DNA from: Lingula anatina
Taxonomy: Eukaryota; Brachiopoda; Lingulata; Lingulida; Lingulidae
Reading direction: 5' to 3'
Length of the DNA: 59,129 bases
Assembly (NCBI RefSeq): GCF_001039355.2
Contig: NW_019773699.1
Location: forward strand, 1 to 59,129
Part shown: positions 13,001 through 24,597 of the stretch, in pieces
Position numbering within the stretch: the stretch's first letter is position 1
How the letters are laid out: the number at the start of each line of letters is the position of its first letter
Translations under genes and position numbers: made by a program
The notes under the pieces: generated by a model
Databases searched by the model: none
What the model was told of the DNA's origin: nothing
Seen by the model: only the letters and a program-made list of their open reading frames with translations

Positions 13001-13902
13001 GCGTAAGTTGTGAAGTTTTCAGTGTTTGGGATAAAAAAGGACCTTGATTATAAAAGAAATGATGGCATTATTATTCTTTTGCTTTGTTTCCTTTCGGATA
13101 TTAAAAAAAAATAATAAAAAAAAATTGCATCACTATAATAAGACTCATTTTATCATTGATTAATGATTCTTTAAATATTTTAAGTAATGCCTAATTTCAA
13201 ATTCAGTCTTGGCAGAGATGGAGAACCTGAGAGCATTTTCTACAATGATCAAGTGCGTGCCTACCAACTCAACATCCCTGCGGAAGAAGTGTATGGTTTT
13301 TATAAAGCACTGAAAGAGTTTCACAAACTTATGTACGACCCAAAGAACATTGTTGAAGTAAAAATGGAGGAAGGTAATAATTAAAAGTTGATAAGTTAAG
13401 TAAATCTTAAAATCTCTCCAACCAAGATGTTGTCTGACACTACTAAGAATTTTTACATTTTTGCTGTAAGTGAACACATTTTTATACTGGTCTACAGGTA
13501 TATTAATAGTCATCAGTTAATCCACCAATATATTGGTTGTGTTGTAACCTGGTTAATGCATCACATATTTTAATTTGTATAATGAATCATCTATATTTTA
13601 TTTGCATTTAGGTTACTTTTCTGTCAAGTATTTTGACCATAACTAAGGATGACAAAAACTGCAATATGTGTTATCTTTCCATACTTTTTCTTTCCAATTT
13701 CTTGAAGAGTCGTAATAGTGTCAGAATTTTTTACATTTTCGCAGGTGACATTGTCTGCTTTGCCAATAAGCGGGTTTTACACGGCAGAACTGGCTATGAG
13801 AATGTTAAAGGAGAACGCCATCTAGAAGGAGCATATTTCGATTGGGATGAAGTCCGCTCTCGTGTCCGGGTCCTCAAAAGAGACCTTAATATTGAACCCT
13901 GA
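8924..13902 (+). CDS. BBOX1-like: Gamma-butyrobetaine dioxygenase-like 2-oxoglutarate/Fe(II) oxygenase, 5' incomplete, with duplicated exon
   Basis: Hydroxylates gamma-butyrobetaine to carnitine in the characterised family. Exons: 8924-9129, 10061-10206, then 10661-10766 OR 11725-11830, then 12803-13002, 13207-13373, 13745-13902 (stop 13900-13902). All phases agree when one of the two alternative exons is used, giving about 327 residues. BBOX-type segments are VTWEDGHNSSFKADW, LGLHNDLPFY or LGLHMDLPFY (first Fe ligands H and D), IQLLHCIKQADG, RVLHGR (third Fe ligand H) and RHLEGAYFDWDEVRSR (2-oxoglutarate-side Arg). The C-terminus favours BBOX over trimethyllysine dioxygenase. About 60 N-terminal residues, including the cysteine-rich zinc site, are missing: the first listed exon starts in phase 1 and has no early Met, and no such exon is seen upstream. 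It may be a diverged paralogue or an N-terminally truncated copy. Confidence 0.9.
9949..9999. repeat. (TATC)/(TA) microsatellite
   Basis: Compound simple repeat in the first visible intron of the BBOX-like gene. Confidence 0.9.
10661..10766 (+). CDS. Alternative exon a of the BBOX-like gene (HND version)
   Basis: 106 bp, acceptor CTCTCAAG, donor GAG|GTGAGA. The first base completes the GA-G codon left by the 10061-10206 exon and the exon ends in phase 0. It encodes LVFTVQNKVAPNNLAFTA, then LGLHND with the Fe-binding His and Asp, then YHHTPE. It is homologous along its whole length to the exon at 11725-11830. Confidence 0.85.
11725..11830 (+). CDS. Alternative exon b of the BBOX-like gene (HMD version)
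   Basis: 106 bp with the same phases as exon a, acceptor TTGTTACAG, donor GAG|GTATAAG. It encodes TVFTVISRNNANNLAYTR, then LGLHMD, then YEYSPE. By eye about 19 of 35 residues match exon a, and both keep the iron-binding HxD. Including both exons adds 106 bases, not a multiple of three, so joint inclusion would shift the frame. Confidence 0.85.
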
Positions 13903-13951
13903 GGGCATCCAATCAACAGCCCAGAAGATCTTTTAAAATATAAAGCAGCAC

Positions 13952-13957
13952 AATAAA
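13952..13957 (+). promoter_or_regulatory. Candidate poly(A) signal of the BBOX-like gene
   Basis: AATAAA 50 bases after the stop codon. Longer 3' UTRs remain possible. Confidence 0.5.
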
Positions 13958-16900
13958 GAACATTTGAAAATTAAACATTAGCTTTGCAGCTATTAGCCAA
14001 CAGAAAATGAAAAGATATAACTTCTAGTACTAATTAAATTTAATGTGCCACTAGTAACTATATTATGTAAATGATTTGAACTACATTTTTATAATAATTA
14101 CAAATCTAATTACAGCGAAACCAACTTTTTAGCCGATATAAGATGGAGGTTTTGACTGTTAGTAATTGTGTTAAACCATCTGGTTATTGGATTTTAGTTT
14201 CTTTTGAGGGAACAGTTTTTGTTTTAATTTTCAGAAAAGATCAGATGTAAGGTTCTAGCAGTTAAATAAGTTAAAGACAATAATTCTGTTTTATTACCCT
14301 TCGATATTTTATTGAATTTTTTAACCTACACACCAGATACAACATATTATTGGCTGGCATTCGGCTTCAGTAAAGAACCTTTTTGTTTTTGTAAATTGAA
14401 TGTTTTTAAAAATAGTTTTTAAATTTTATTTCAAAATTTACAAGATCCAATACATCTAACATAAAATTAGAAAGATTGACTTGCAGGCAGACATTGGTGT
14501 AAAACTGAATGAAGATTTCAGGCAATTTGTTTGGAATATATATAGTTTTAGAATATATTTTTGTAAATGTTAATTGCCCAAATTATCAAGTATTTTTGTA
14601 GGTCAGGTTTGCATTTCTTGCAGCAATACAGTATAAAGAAATTCAGGTGTTTGTTTATTTATTTTTATGTGAGTTATACATTCAAACTATACCTGTTGGT
14701 ACTGCCAATTTTCCTCGTTTCATTCTATGTATGTATATGTCACGTTTTAAAAAGCTTAAGTCTACTGTACTTGAAGAAGGGGGACAAAAAGAGGGCATTT
14801 ATCAAGAACTGTGAGGAGAACCAAGGAAATATTTGAATTGAAAGTTTTTGACCGAGAACGACATCCCTGGATGTGAGGCGAAGACCAAAGAGATGACTCA
14901 TCTTTGCCATACGTTCTTTATGGCAGATAATTTTGGAGCGATGTTGTTTGTCAAATGCCTAAGGATAAAACGCTTGTACATGTAGCTATACTTGCGCCAT
15001 TACTCTTATATATAGAAGCGTATTGCTTGCAACAGTATTATTTACATATATAATCTTTTGTTGACTACATATCCATTTTAGATCCCATTTTTGTAAGTTG
15101 GTGGAGGGTACAATGTAGTTTTGCAGAACCTCGATGCGATTAACAATAATAAATTTGCGTTTTATTTCTCCTATCCATTGCTTTTCTTTTTAATGTAGTC
15201 TCTGCGAAAATTAAATATGCCGTGGAGCATGTTTTTTTTATGAGTATGATTTTCTTGATGAGCACCAGATAAATGTTATAATGAAAGCTTGAGACTTAAA
15301 AATGCCATAATTACTTTTAGATCTTGTATAAAAAGGCAGTATTAAAAGAAAATGAGAGAACACGTACATGTACTGCATGTAGCACAGTCACGTGAGTGTG
15401 AAATATATCCGTGGGTCCTTTTGTAAAAAAATCCAACAGAGGAGAAGAAGAAAGGGAGGAAAATGACCTTTGATGATAGCAACAAGAGTCGGAGGAGACC
15501 CATGGCGACATGTTTTAATAACTGCTTGCAAATATCAACGTTAAGATAAAATGTTGAAGATAAAGCGTGAACTGACACGAGCTGGTTTCAGCCGATCTGA
15601 TCGTCTTCTAATCAGTAATATATTTGGGGCATGAATACTTTAACCCAGTTCACACAGTCACATGTATAAAGTACATGTACAGTGACAGTGTATGCACCCA
15701 TCTCGATCGACTCACGAGTATGAACACAACGAAGGAAAGTTGGGTTGTTTGCTGCATTTCCCTTTTTCTCACCTGTCGCACTCCAGTTAAGTACATATTA
15801 GTACACTGTATATATCCCTTTTTTAACCCAGTCGCATTCTTGCTAAGGTTTGAATCTTAGACGATTAAAGGTTTTTTACAAGCTGTTCCTATCCATTGGA
15901 CCATTTGAGACAACGTGTTTTTACGCGTGCGAATAGGAAATATGAGAAATGTATTAGCGCTCAATCTCAATGAAGCTATCGTTCTACGTAGATCGATCCA
16001 ACTTCGCTGGGACTCTCGCTGAATGCAATCAGTTTAACAGATTAACAGGCCTCCTCTTGTTTCCAACGTACTCGTTAATAAAGTACATGCAAGCATACAC
16101 GTCATGATGCGCAGAACCTTCGTCTAACAGCGGAAAAAACGGCTGAATTAATCGATCAGCCATTTTTTCCAGTTTTCGTCCATTTTAAATAGAAGAAATA
16201 GAAAAGAAAGATCAGCTACTCCCGAGTTATTGCGCCAGTTAAAACATTTGCTGGGTAATACATTTAACACCCGAGAAATAAGTGTTCTAAACAGTGTTTG
16301 TTTATTATAAAATGTTACTCAATTGTCTACTTATCTTCGAGTTATCTCTCTCACGTCAAATCACGTGAGAACATTGGACTTAAGTTTCATAACGTCTGCC
16401 TTATTATTTGAGGGGGGAGATCAGTGGAAAGTACATATATATATGCACCATGTGCACGTGAGCGTTGTCAGGTGAATGCAAATATTTTGCCTGATTAACT
16501 AATAAGCTAACTAACCATCATTCAAATAACAACTGCAATATGAGATGGTATATGGGACCCAAAACAGAGTCCCCTGGTCTTTACTTCCATCCCTCCCTTC
16601 ACGTGTTTCCTCCGTATCTTATGTACATATGTATGTGCTATTGTACAAGTTGTCCAAAAATTATAAAACCTTTGGTTAAATCCCACAAGTGTGAGTTTCT
16701 TTATAATTCGTTTTTGTACCCATACCACATCTAATATTTCGTGAACTATATCTGTCCATTGGATGGATTATGTGAATCTTGCTGTGTTATGTTCACCACA
16801 AAGTCACAGTGACATGGAACTCCATTTCTTTTCATCCACGTGAAAAAGTTTATTTGTTTTTACTACACTTGTCTGGTTCGCAGTTTTGAAGAATGATTAT

Positions 16901-17381
16901 AAGTAAAATGATTTGTGTGAATAAAACAGTCGCCATTATAGTTCTGAGAAAGCGTATAGTGCCCAAATTCAACATAATAACAATGTCAGCGAATAAATGT
17001 AGGGGAAAATGGTAATCAAAGATCAGCTAAAAAACACATTGACGCAAACTGGTCAGGGTGAAGAAATAATAGGTATTGATGGGCCGACCAGATGGGTTAA
17101 TAACTTAATATATTGAATGTGGTGCATTACCTTTTGGGACACCCTATTTATCTTTGACTTATGCATTTAAAGCACAGAAGACTGAATTAGGATATCAGTA
17201 ACTTACGAAACAGAGCGGCTGAGACCATCGTCCGATATAGGCCTGTTGAGGTAACACTTAAGAACTGTTAGCTTGTTTTTAAGTATTTTGCTCTCTCTCT
17301 TTCTCTCTCCGTCTCTCTCTCGCTGCTTCACCAATGGTAATTTTTCATTAACCGTATCCCTTGAACTAGAGTTGAGAAAGC
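13958..17381. other. Intergenic region without recognised genes
   Basis: AT-rich non-coding DNA between the BBOX-like gene and the phospholipase gene. Open frames here are short and unlike known proteins. A short stretch near 16010 (ACTCTCGCTGAATGCAA) recurs in the inverted-repeat element at 18745-18923. Confidence 0.5.
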
Positions 17382-17429
17382 TTGATGAACATTTTGTTTT
17401 GCTTTAGATTATCTGAATCGGTAGCTGAA

Positions 17430-18471
17430 ATGACGTCAACAAGGATGATTCTAGTCTTACTGGTGGCACCAGCTTTCGTCATGTCTAACGAATGCCAGAA
17501 TAACATCAACGGTTGCAGTGTCCCTTCGTTCCTTCAAGGATTTGAAAATAACAGAGAATATGTGGCAATATTCGAGTCAGTCTGTAATCAACACGACATG
17601 TGTTATAACTGTGTAAGTGACGTACCAGCAGTACCAGTAGTACGGTACATGTACTTGTGCATGAAAACTGAGTAAACTATATATATATATATATAACAAG
17701 AAGTTGAATTTTTGTAATAGGGACAGGCTTTGTATTACGCAATGTCAACAAGTACTTTAATTACCGGATAATAAGCGTTTGATGAACACATACTGCATTA
17801 AATATTTATGGTTTTCAGTCTTTATCCTTGATTACACAGGCAAACACGTACCGGTAATATTTGAATAGCGATGAGTCAAACGTTTCGTACAATAATGAAT
17901 GATTAAATCGAACGGTTACTTGCACCTCCCCCACCCTTATCCATCAATTTATAGTATTTAAGGGCACTGTGTGTCTTCCTTATATAAAAGGTTAAAAAGA
18001 CACCGAGATCAACAGAAGGGTGTTTCTAAGAATTATTATTGCAACTTGGAAGAGAGTGCACGGCGTTTTGATAAACATTCCCGGACAGGTTGACTCAACA
18101 CCACTCCCTCGCCATTTTTTTAAGTTCATCATGGAAGTGCATAACGTGTATGTTAGTGGCATGCAATATTTAAAACACATTCTCTTAATCATGAAAATAT
18201 TTTATGACTGTCATCTTCCATTCAATTTTAGGGAGCGGCGTTTGGAATTAATAGAAGCGGTTGTGACACCCGACTATACCGACATATGGTAGACGTGTGT
18301 GACAGAACGGACGCTGCATCCCTTCCTGGCGGAAAGCCACGTTGCTATGACAGGGCAAATGCATTTAAAACTTCCGTCACTTTGTTTGGGTTTTGGTTTT
18401 ATCACAGCAAAGCTCTTAGTTGGTGCAACGATAGGTGCACGGCAGATTATTTGGGAAATGACCAATTTTAA
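17430..18471 (+). CDS. Secreted phospholipase A2 (conodipine / Phospholip_A2_3 type), two exons
   Basis: Predicted to hydrolyse the sn-2 ester of phospholipids outside the cell. Exons 17430-17612 and 18232-18471 join in phase 0 (TGT|GGA) to give 140 residues. The start at 17430 gives a clean signal peptide (MTSTRMILVLLVAPAFVMS). An in-frame ATG at 17382 would add 16 residues and is less likely. The catalytic His-Asp pair lies in CNQHDMCYNCG, followed by a GCDTRLYRHMVDVC helix that pairs with it, and by more cysteines in RCYD and SWCNDRC. The size and Cys layout fit the short PLA2 family found in molluscs and also in bacteria and fungi. Members of this family occur both as venom components and as ordinary digestive or defence enzymes; nothing here separates these roles. 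It is alone on its strand and AT-repeats fill the intron start. Confidence 0.85.
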
Positions 18472-18744
18472 ACTCTCACCTATATGCAAATGTGACAGCT
18501 CAGAAAGCCATCGAATTATATTTCTCGTTTTGGAAATACTCCATTAATTTTGACAAGAGTGTACCTGGCCTCTCAATCAAACAAGCGACAGTGCTTATGT
18601 GTAAGACGCTCTAACAGAAATGTATTTTCATATGAAAGCCATCCTCTGTTTAAAATGTTACAGTGTGCAGTCCGAAGGAAGGCCGCAGAATCGTTTATTT
18701 TTACAGAGTATTTGTGTTATACTAATGATATTCAGGGTATTGAA

Positions 18745-18923
18745 GGGACCTTACAGAATGCGTTATGTTGACTTGGCTAATGCGCACTAACTCCAATGTG
18801 ACTCTCGCTGAATGCAAGCACACAAGAGAATGATTAGGCTGGTAATCTGATTGCATTTAGCCAGAGTTCCCGTGGAGTTACTTCACATTAGCTATGACGT
18901 CATAATTCTTTCTGAACGGTCCC
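18745..18923. mobile_element. Short inverted-repeat (MITE-like) element, 179 bp
   Basis: The ends GGGACC and GGTCCC begin long imperfect inverted repeats: left GCTAATGCGCACTAACTCC and CTGAATGCAA, right (reverse complement) GCTAATGTGAAGTAACTCC and CTAAATGCAA. No clear target duplication was found and there is no coding capacity. Confidence 0.65.
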
Positions 18924-19089
18924 TCAGTTAGATACCTGACTGGCATCTTTGGTTTTCTTATACCTTAATTGTACGTCATCAATATTTAAACGTCTTACAA
19001 ACAGGACAAAGAGAATAAGCACTTTTATGCTCTCATGCGCCCTTTGATCAAATGTGATTAGAATCAAAGTGTGGTTCGTGTAGTAAAGG

Positions 19090-19227
19090 TACCCTCTACC
19101 AGGGCCGCAGTTATTATTGTGGACATTTTTTGCTGAATCGACTGAGAGCCAAAATGACTGTATATTTATCTATAGACATATCTTTGAATATCTGTGGAAA
19201 ATCAATCTGTCGCCCTGGTAGAGGGTA
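19090..19227. mobile_element. MITE copy 1 with TACCCTCTACCAGGGC ends and 9-bp target duplication
   Basis: Terminal inverted repeats TACCCTCTACCAGGGC and GCCCTGGTAGAGGGTA enclose about 105 bp. The flanks TAGTAAAGG at 19081-19089 and 19228-19236 are identical, a 9-bp target duplication. A second copy lies at 58583-58714. Confidence 0.9.
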
Positions 19228-19625
19228 TAGTAAAGGCACTTTTTATTTTGTGAAGCAATAAATATCAGAGCCCAATCATTGGGAATGTTGAGTGTAGGTG
19301 TTTCTTCGACTTCGAAAACCCCCGGCTGTGATAAAAACACCTGCTGGTGTCAAATGTGTAACTAACAAGCTAGTTTCCTCTCTGTCCATTATCACTGATT
19401 AAGGTTTGCTAAGTAATACCTTAGCATTTGATCTCCCCATATTTAGTTTGCTTTCACAACGAAACCCAGATCGTTTACTGCCGTAGCTTTTAACATGAAT
19501 TTTTGCTCACAAGTTTCAAATCTTCAGAACTCAAGCAATGTTTTGAGTTAAAATCACGAGCTTGTTTAGGTGCCACACATTCTCTGACGTGTGAAATCTT
19601 CATATTAATCGGTCTTTTTAGACCT

Positions 19626-22142
19626 TTAAAGCAGAGTACATTTCGGTGAGTCGATATCAGACATATTCCTTACAGTTCCATCTCGCCACGACTGGCTCCT
19701 GTTCACAGAGCCGTGCTGGCGAGTTGAGGGTTGCATGTCATTCACGGAATGATGTTTTCGTTTCATAAAACGGGACTTTTTCTTGCTGAAATTGTTCGTG
19801 GAATTTTCAACACCAAGGACCTTCGATAACAAAGATGTAAACATGGTATCCACATCTCGACCTTTTTTTGCGCTTGTTTCCATGAAGCAACAATTGTTCT
19901 TGCCCAGAGTAGCTTTTTCGGCCTCTTCAGTCTCTACTTGTCTGAGCCCATCAGAAGCGGTGTCACTTTTGTTTCCGATTAGCATTATAAGTGGTGCAAT
20001 GGAGCCTCCTAGAATGTAAGAATTCATTTAACAGAACGTAGAATGACAAATGGAGTAGAAAACTAATTATGTATAGAGCACGTTTATTAAACGACTTAGA
20101 CGATTCTGTTAAAAAGGGGCTATTTCTTCGTCTGGCCAGTTAAAAAACAAGCCGCAAATTCGGGGTCTATACCCAGACCATTCTGATGTAACGAGTTGTG
20201 ACATGAAACCTGAAATGCCACAGAGAAATGTTGGAGCTTAAATAGCCAACAGAATAAAACATTCTGCTTTTACCATATTTTTTCTATATTGGATATTTAC
20301 ATGAGTTCTAATACTTATTAGTTAAAACTTATTTAAGGTCTAATGATTGGATGCATTTATATGATTTAATTTAATTACATATTGTGTTGAATTAGAAAAA
20401 AGGCGCAATCAGGTCTTTTCAGGGCAAAGTGTAAACGTAAGGACAACCGTCATGAAGATACTTGTTTATAACTGTATCCTAGATACCAAACGCCTTTATA
20501 ATTATCGGTCTCACCTACGCGTTTTATCCCAAGATCATTTCCTCCAGTGATATTCTACCGGTTCTGTGGCAGCAATATTTATCAGTAACCAATATTTTTA
20601 AAAGCACATCAGGCCATGTTATTTAAGATTGCCATGCAATGCCCTTTACACACTTTATTATTATTATTTTTTTCTTTTTAAATTTCCCAACCTTTTCCCG
20701 AAAATGCTGTATTGGAAGACCGCTGTAGGAGTCTAGTAAATCCCTCAACTTTGTTTTATTATTCCCCACGCACTTCATTCGACTCTATAATTGGGTATTC
20801 TCTCCGGAGGCTTCATTTGCGAACTAATGTTCGGCTGTTTTCTTTTTTCTCGAAAACAATACCAGATTCGATAAAGAGGTAATTCGTGCGTCATTATATG
20901 CTATAACTGACTTGTTTAAGGTTAATGAGGCTCTCTTAAATCTCTTGACGATAAACGTGATGTGAATGTTATTCAGAATTGTTCTGGTATATTGGAAAAA
21001 GTGGCGAACAAGCCAAAATGGCCTTTTTTTGTGTGAAGCATTCGATCCTAAAGAGTTTTGTTGCATAAAGACGAAGTTTTGTGTTGAATACTGCTACTTT
21101 TTCACATGCCGTGTTGTAAATTTTGAAAAAGAGACATCTGTGTATTTTAACAGTAGTCAGAATAAACCTTTGTTTATTTGGTGAAATGTAACAATATTCT
21201 AACACGCCTTTGCCAGTAACTAGGCACTCAAACGGCGTTATACAAAACGGGACAGACCCTGCTTTGCAGCCATTGGTTTGGCACCATAAATCACCACTGC
21301 CGACAATATAAACAGCTTACATAAACATTGAACCGATTATTATCATTAATCATTACTGCAAATTTTTCTCTAACGAGTAGTTTCTAAATATTCTCACCCT
21401 TTATTTCATGCACACTGTCCATCAGTTCCTTTGCAATAAGAAAAGATTCACGGTTGTCTATGGAATATACAATGATGAATGCCTGGCCTAGGCGTATGGC
21501 CAGTTCCCTCATAGCTGGGAACTGATGTGTTCCAGCCGTATCCAGAATCTCTACTGTGTGATATAACCCGTCTGCAATTCAGAGAATATAAGTGTTGGTA
21601 AAATATCATACATATCGTATGTGGGTCGAAGTAATCCGCCAACATTAGTTTGCTTTCTGGGAATCTTTTTAGTCATTAGTGTTTCAAACAGGTATATCAC
21701 TGTTATAAGGATATTCGTTTGCAATTGCAAGAAAATTGTACATGCACATCTTTCGAAAATATTTGACAGAGAGATAAATTTAAATAAATTAACTCGTCCG
21801 ATTATTGAAACACAACGACACAAAGTTATGCTTAATCATATTCTTGTCTGTTGGTTTTTCCTTCAAAACACTAATAAGAAAGTCAGTTTTCACGTATCAT
21901 GCATATGTGGAGGCCGAAACGCATAGCGGTGTCCATTGATCCGTGATATACATAGGAGTTAAATTTGAAAATTCAAATAAAATCTTACCTGGCATTTTCA
22001 GCATATGTCTATGGCAGTCTTCAACGGTAGGTTTGTGTGTGGCTCGAAAGCACCCGCTGATAAATTGGTCTAAAAGGGACGTCTTTCCAACTCCCCCGGC
22101 ACCCAAAAGAACTATATTGTATGTTTTTGGCATTATCTGCAA
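19626..22142 (-). CDS. Ras-family small GTPase (Di-Ras/Rhes-like) with CAAX tail
   Basis: Signalling GTPase, probably at membranes. Exons in transcript order 21989-22142, 21398-21571, 19626-20008 have consistent phases and total 711 bp, or 236 residues; the Met at 22133 (MPKTYN) is an alternative start three codons in. Visible motifs: P-loop LLGAGGVGKTS, effector region HKPTVEDCHRH, switch II DTAGTHQFPAMRE, base-binding NKSD, and ETSAKK. After the G domain come a basic patch (KKKSRFMKRKHH) and a C-terminal CTLL box, where the final Leu favours geranylgeranylation. The position equal to Ras Gln61 is Thr, resembling Di-Ras and Dexras proteins that hydrolyse GTP poorly. DNRESF resembles RASD proteins. 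Assignment within the family is uncertain. Confidence 0.88.
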
Positions 22143-24170
22143 AACTCTTAAAGATATAGATAATCTGCCAAGTCTGGTCGAGCACTGTTTCTTCTGAACA
22201 TTCTTTGCATCTGATTTGTAGTCGTGCGTATGGCGCGATTTAACGCATGCTATGTAGATGTACGCTCAATGGTTTATTTTAGTGTGTCGCTTCGCAACCT
22301 AATTAACAAAACAGTCCGTGTTCTGCGATGGAGTTATAATTTGGTTTTTGGTGGGTGTCATGAATAGCCATGGCTAGATTTAGCAATGCTCGGGATTTAG
22401 TGCATTATCTCAAGCACTCTGGTGTGACACTGTCATTCAATATAATCACTATTATTCTCAGTTGTACTGGCTTAGGTATACGTAAATTCATATAAATGTG
22501 CAGAATACAGACGTTGGGTGTGACATTTCACCAGAATATTTTAACCTGTGTGACTCAACAGTTATGTAAATTTATTTCTATCTCTGTATTACCAGATGTA
22601 ACCATGGCATTGTTATATGCTACATATATTTGTATTTTAATGTTCAGTTATTTATTAGTTACTTTTATCCTTTTAGTTGACAAATGAGTTAAGATAAAGC
22701 TACACTAGTAAAACCTGAGTTCAGACTTGAGCCCACTAAACCTGTCAATGCAGTTGGAACCTCAGTACATACAGTTGGATCCCAATGCAGCCCGTGGGAT
22801 AATAATAATAATAATAATGGAAATCACCATAGGTTTTTCATTCAATATAATTCTTAGTAAGCTTAGAGTTCATGCTTTGTTTTCAATTTGTTTACCATTA
22901 AACTGGAATGCTGTTTTTCTGTGCAGTATTGCCATGGCAACGTAGAAATGAGAAATTGAAATTTCGGAGAAGCCAGTGTCATATATTTCAAATACATGTC
23001 TCCTGCCAAAATATGTACGTTGTGAAATAGGTACGCCTGAAATATGTACTATCAAATAAAATGAAATATCGTTCAAAAGTACAGTATTACCAAAATACAC
23101 CAAAAATTTAATTGAACTTCAAATCGCAAATTATAGAGATGAATTATGATATTGGTGCCTGTAAAGATAAAATTTTTGTTTTCTTCAGACTCTCTCTTCA
23201 TTTCGCATTTATTTGCGATCTGCGAAAAAATTCACGTATGAGCAATGTCGTAAAATATTAGTAAAGAATTCAACTTTATAACGCAATATAATGTGCAAGT
23301 CACCCTCCTATAAAATGTTGTTATCATGCTTGAAGCATTATGCGGATATATCAAATGTACGTAGCATTCGTCTAATATGATTCGTTTGTGCGAGACATTG
23401 ACTATACCTATTAACAATTCATTAAATCTCTTGATTTTTTTTTGCGAAAGTGGTAATTACTCGTAGAAACAGAAAAGTCATGATGACATTTTTCAAAGAG
23501 GAATTTTCAAGCGGACGTTTGTTTTCACCATGTACATGTAGGATGCAGATATATGCTGCAGTATATGCAGATATATGCTGAGATATAAATTCATGAGATA
23601 TATGCTGAGATAAAGATATGATATTTCTGAAAGATGAAATCAAATGAAAGATCATTAGAAGCAGTACTAAAGTTGAAAGACACTAGCGCAAACGAATTTA
23701 TATTAGGAATACATCTTACATATCGTCAGATTAAATATAGTGGAAATAGAATAGGGATCACCATTTTCTTACAGGAACAAATAAGTCATGATGACGTTCT
23801 TAACACAAAAAGTATACGCTGATATAGTTCTCAGATAATTCCTGGGAATTTCTACAGAACCTCCTCTCATATCTCGTCTCTGCTGACCAGTTCTGCCGGG
23901 GACAGCTGCATCTTGGGCTGTGAACTAAGGGTCTGTGAATATTCAATATCTCTGCATGTACTCACTACAGTTTTCTTGAACGATTGATGTACTATAGGAT
24001 ATCTTTGTATATTTTAGCAAAAGCCAGCGAATATTGGCTTTTGACCTCTCTGTAAAACACTCCGTACTCCGTACGCGTATTTCTACATTGTACCTGTACA
24101 TCATGCTTATGTTCTGTGTTCTACATTGTGCAGTCGTACCTGTCAGAACATCATGCCTATATCTGTACTG

Positions 24171-24386
24171 CCCCTATTTCACACAGACCACAAATCCTAC
24201 GAATGGCCATGAATTGACAAATTTCACGATTCGTGGTTGAATCGTAATCAGTTCGTGACGTTCTTAACAGATTCGTATATATTCGTAGTCAGTTCTTGCA
24301 CTTCTTGACCAACAGGAATTGGTGGCAAAAACTTTGATGCCCCTATTTCACACAGACCACGAATCCCACGAATCGCCAGGAGTTGA
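24171..24386 (+). repeat. Direct repeat pair, about 47 bp
   Basis: CCCCTATTTCACACAGACCA begins both 24171 and 24340, followed by the shared words AATCC, ACGAAT and GCCA. Between and around them are further ATTCGT/ACGAAT words. Confidence 0.6.
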
Positions 24387-24530
24387 AAATTTCAGGATAT
24401 TTCACAATAATTGTGAGAAAAGTAGGATAAATGTATCACTATACGTTTGCATATTTTCTTAAAATGCTGTATTACTTCCGTACTGTACCAACTGTATTAT
24501 CCTGTATTGATCGCAATGCAGTTTGACTCC

Positions 24531-24533
<3 letters not shown>

Positions 24534-24594
<61 letters not shown>
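24534..24594. repeat. (TA)n microsatellite
   Basis: About 30 uninterrupted TA units. Confidence 0.95.

Positions 24595-24597
<3 letters not shown>

Larger units (their letters stand above)
18472..19625. other. Intergenic region with two MITE-like elements
   Basis: No coding exon recognised. It holds the inverted-repeat elements at 18745-18923 and 19090-19227 and the 3' flank of the Ras-family gene. Confidence 0.5.

Noticed and set aside
13187-13206. Acceptor at 13184-13185 for the fifth BBOX exon
   Set aside because: Joining there to the exon ending at 13002 creates an immediate stop; the acceptor before 13207 keeps the frame.
13160-13513. 117-codon minus-strand frame
   Set aside because: It is the antisense shadow of a BBOX-like exon.
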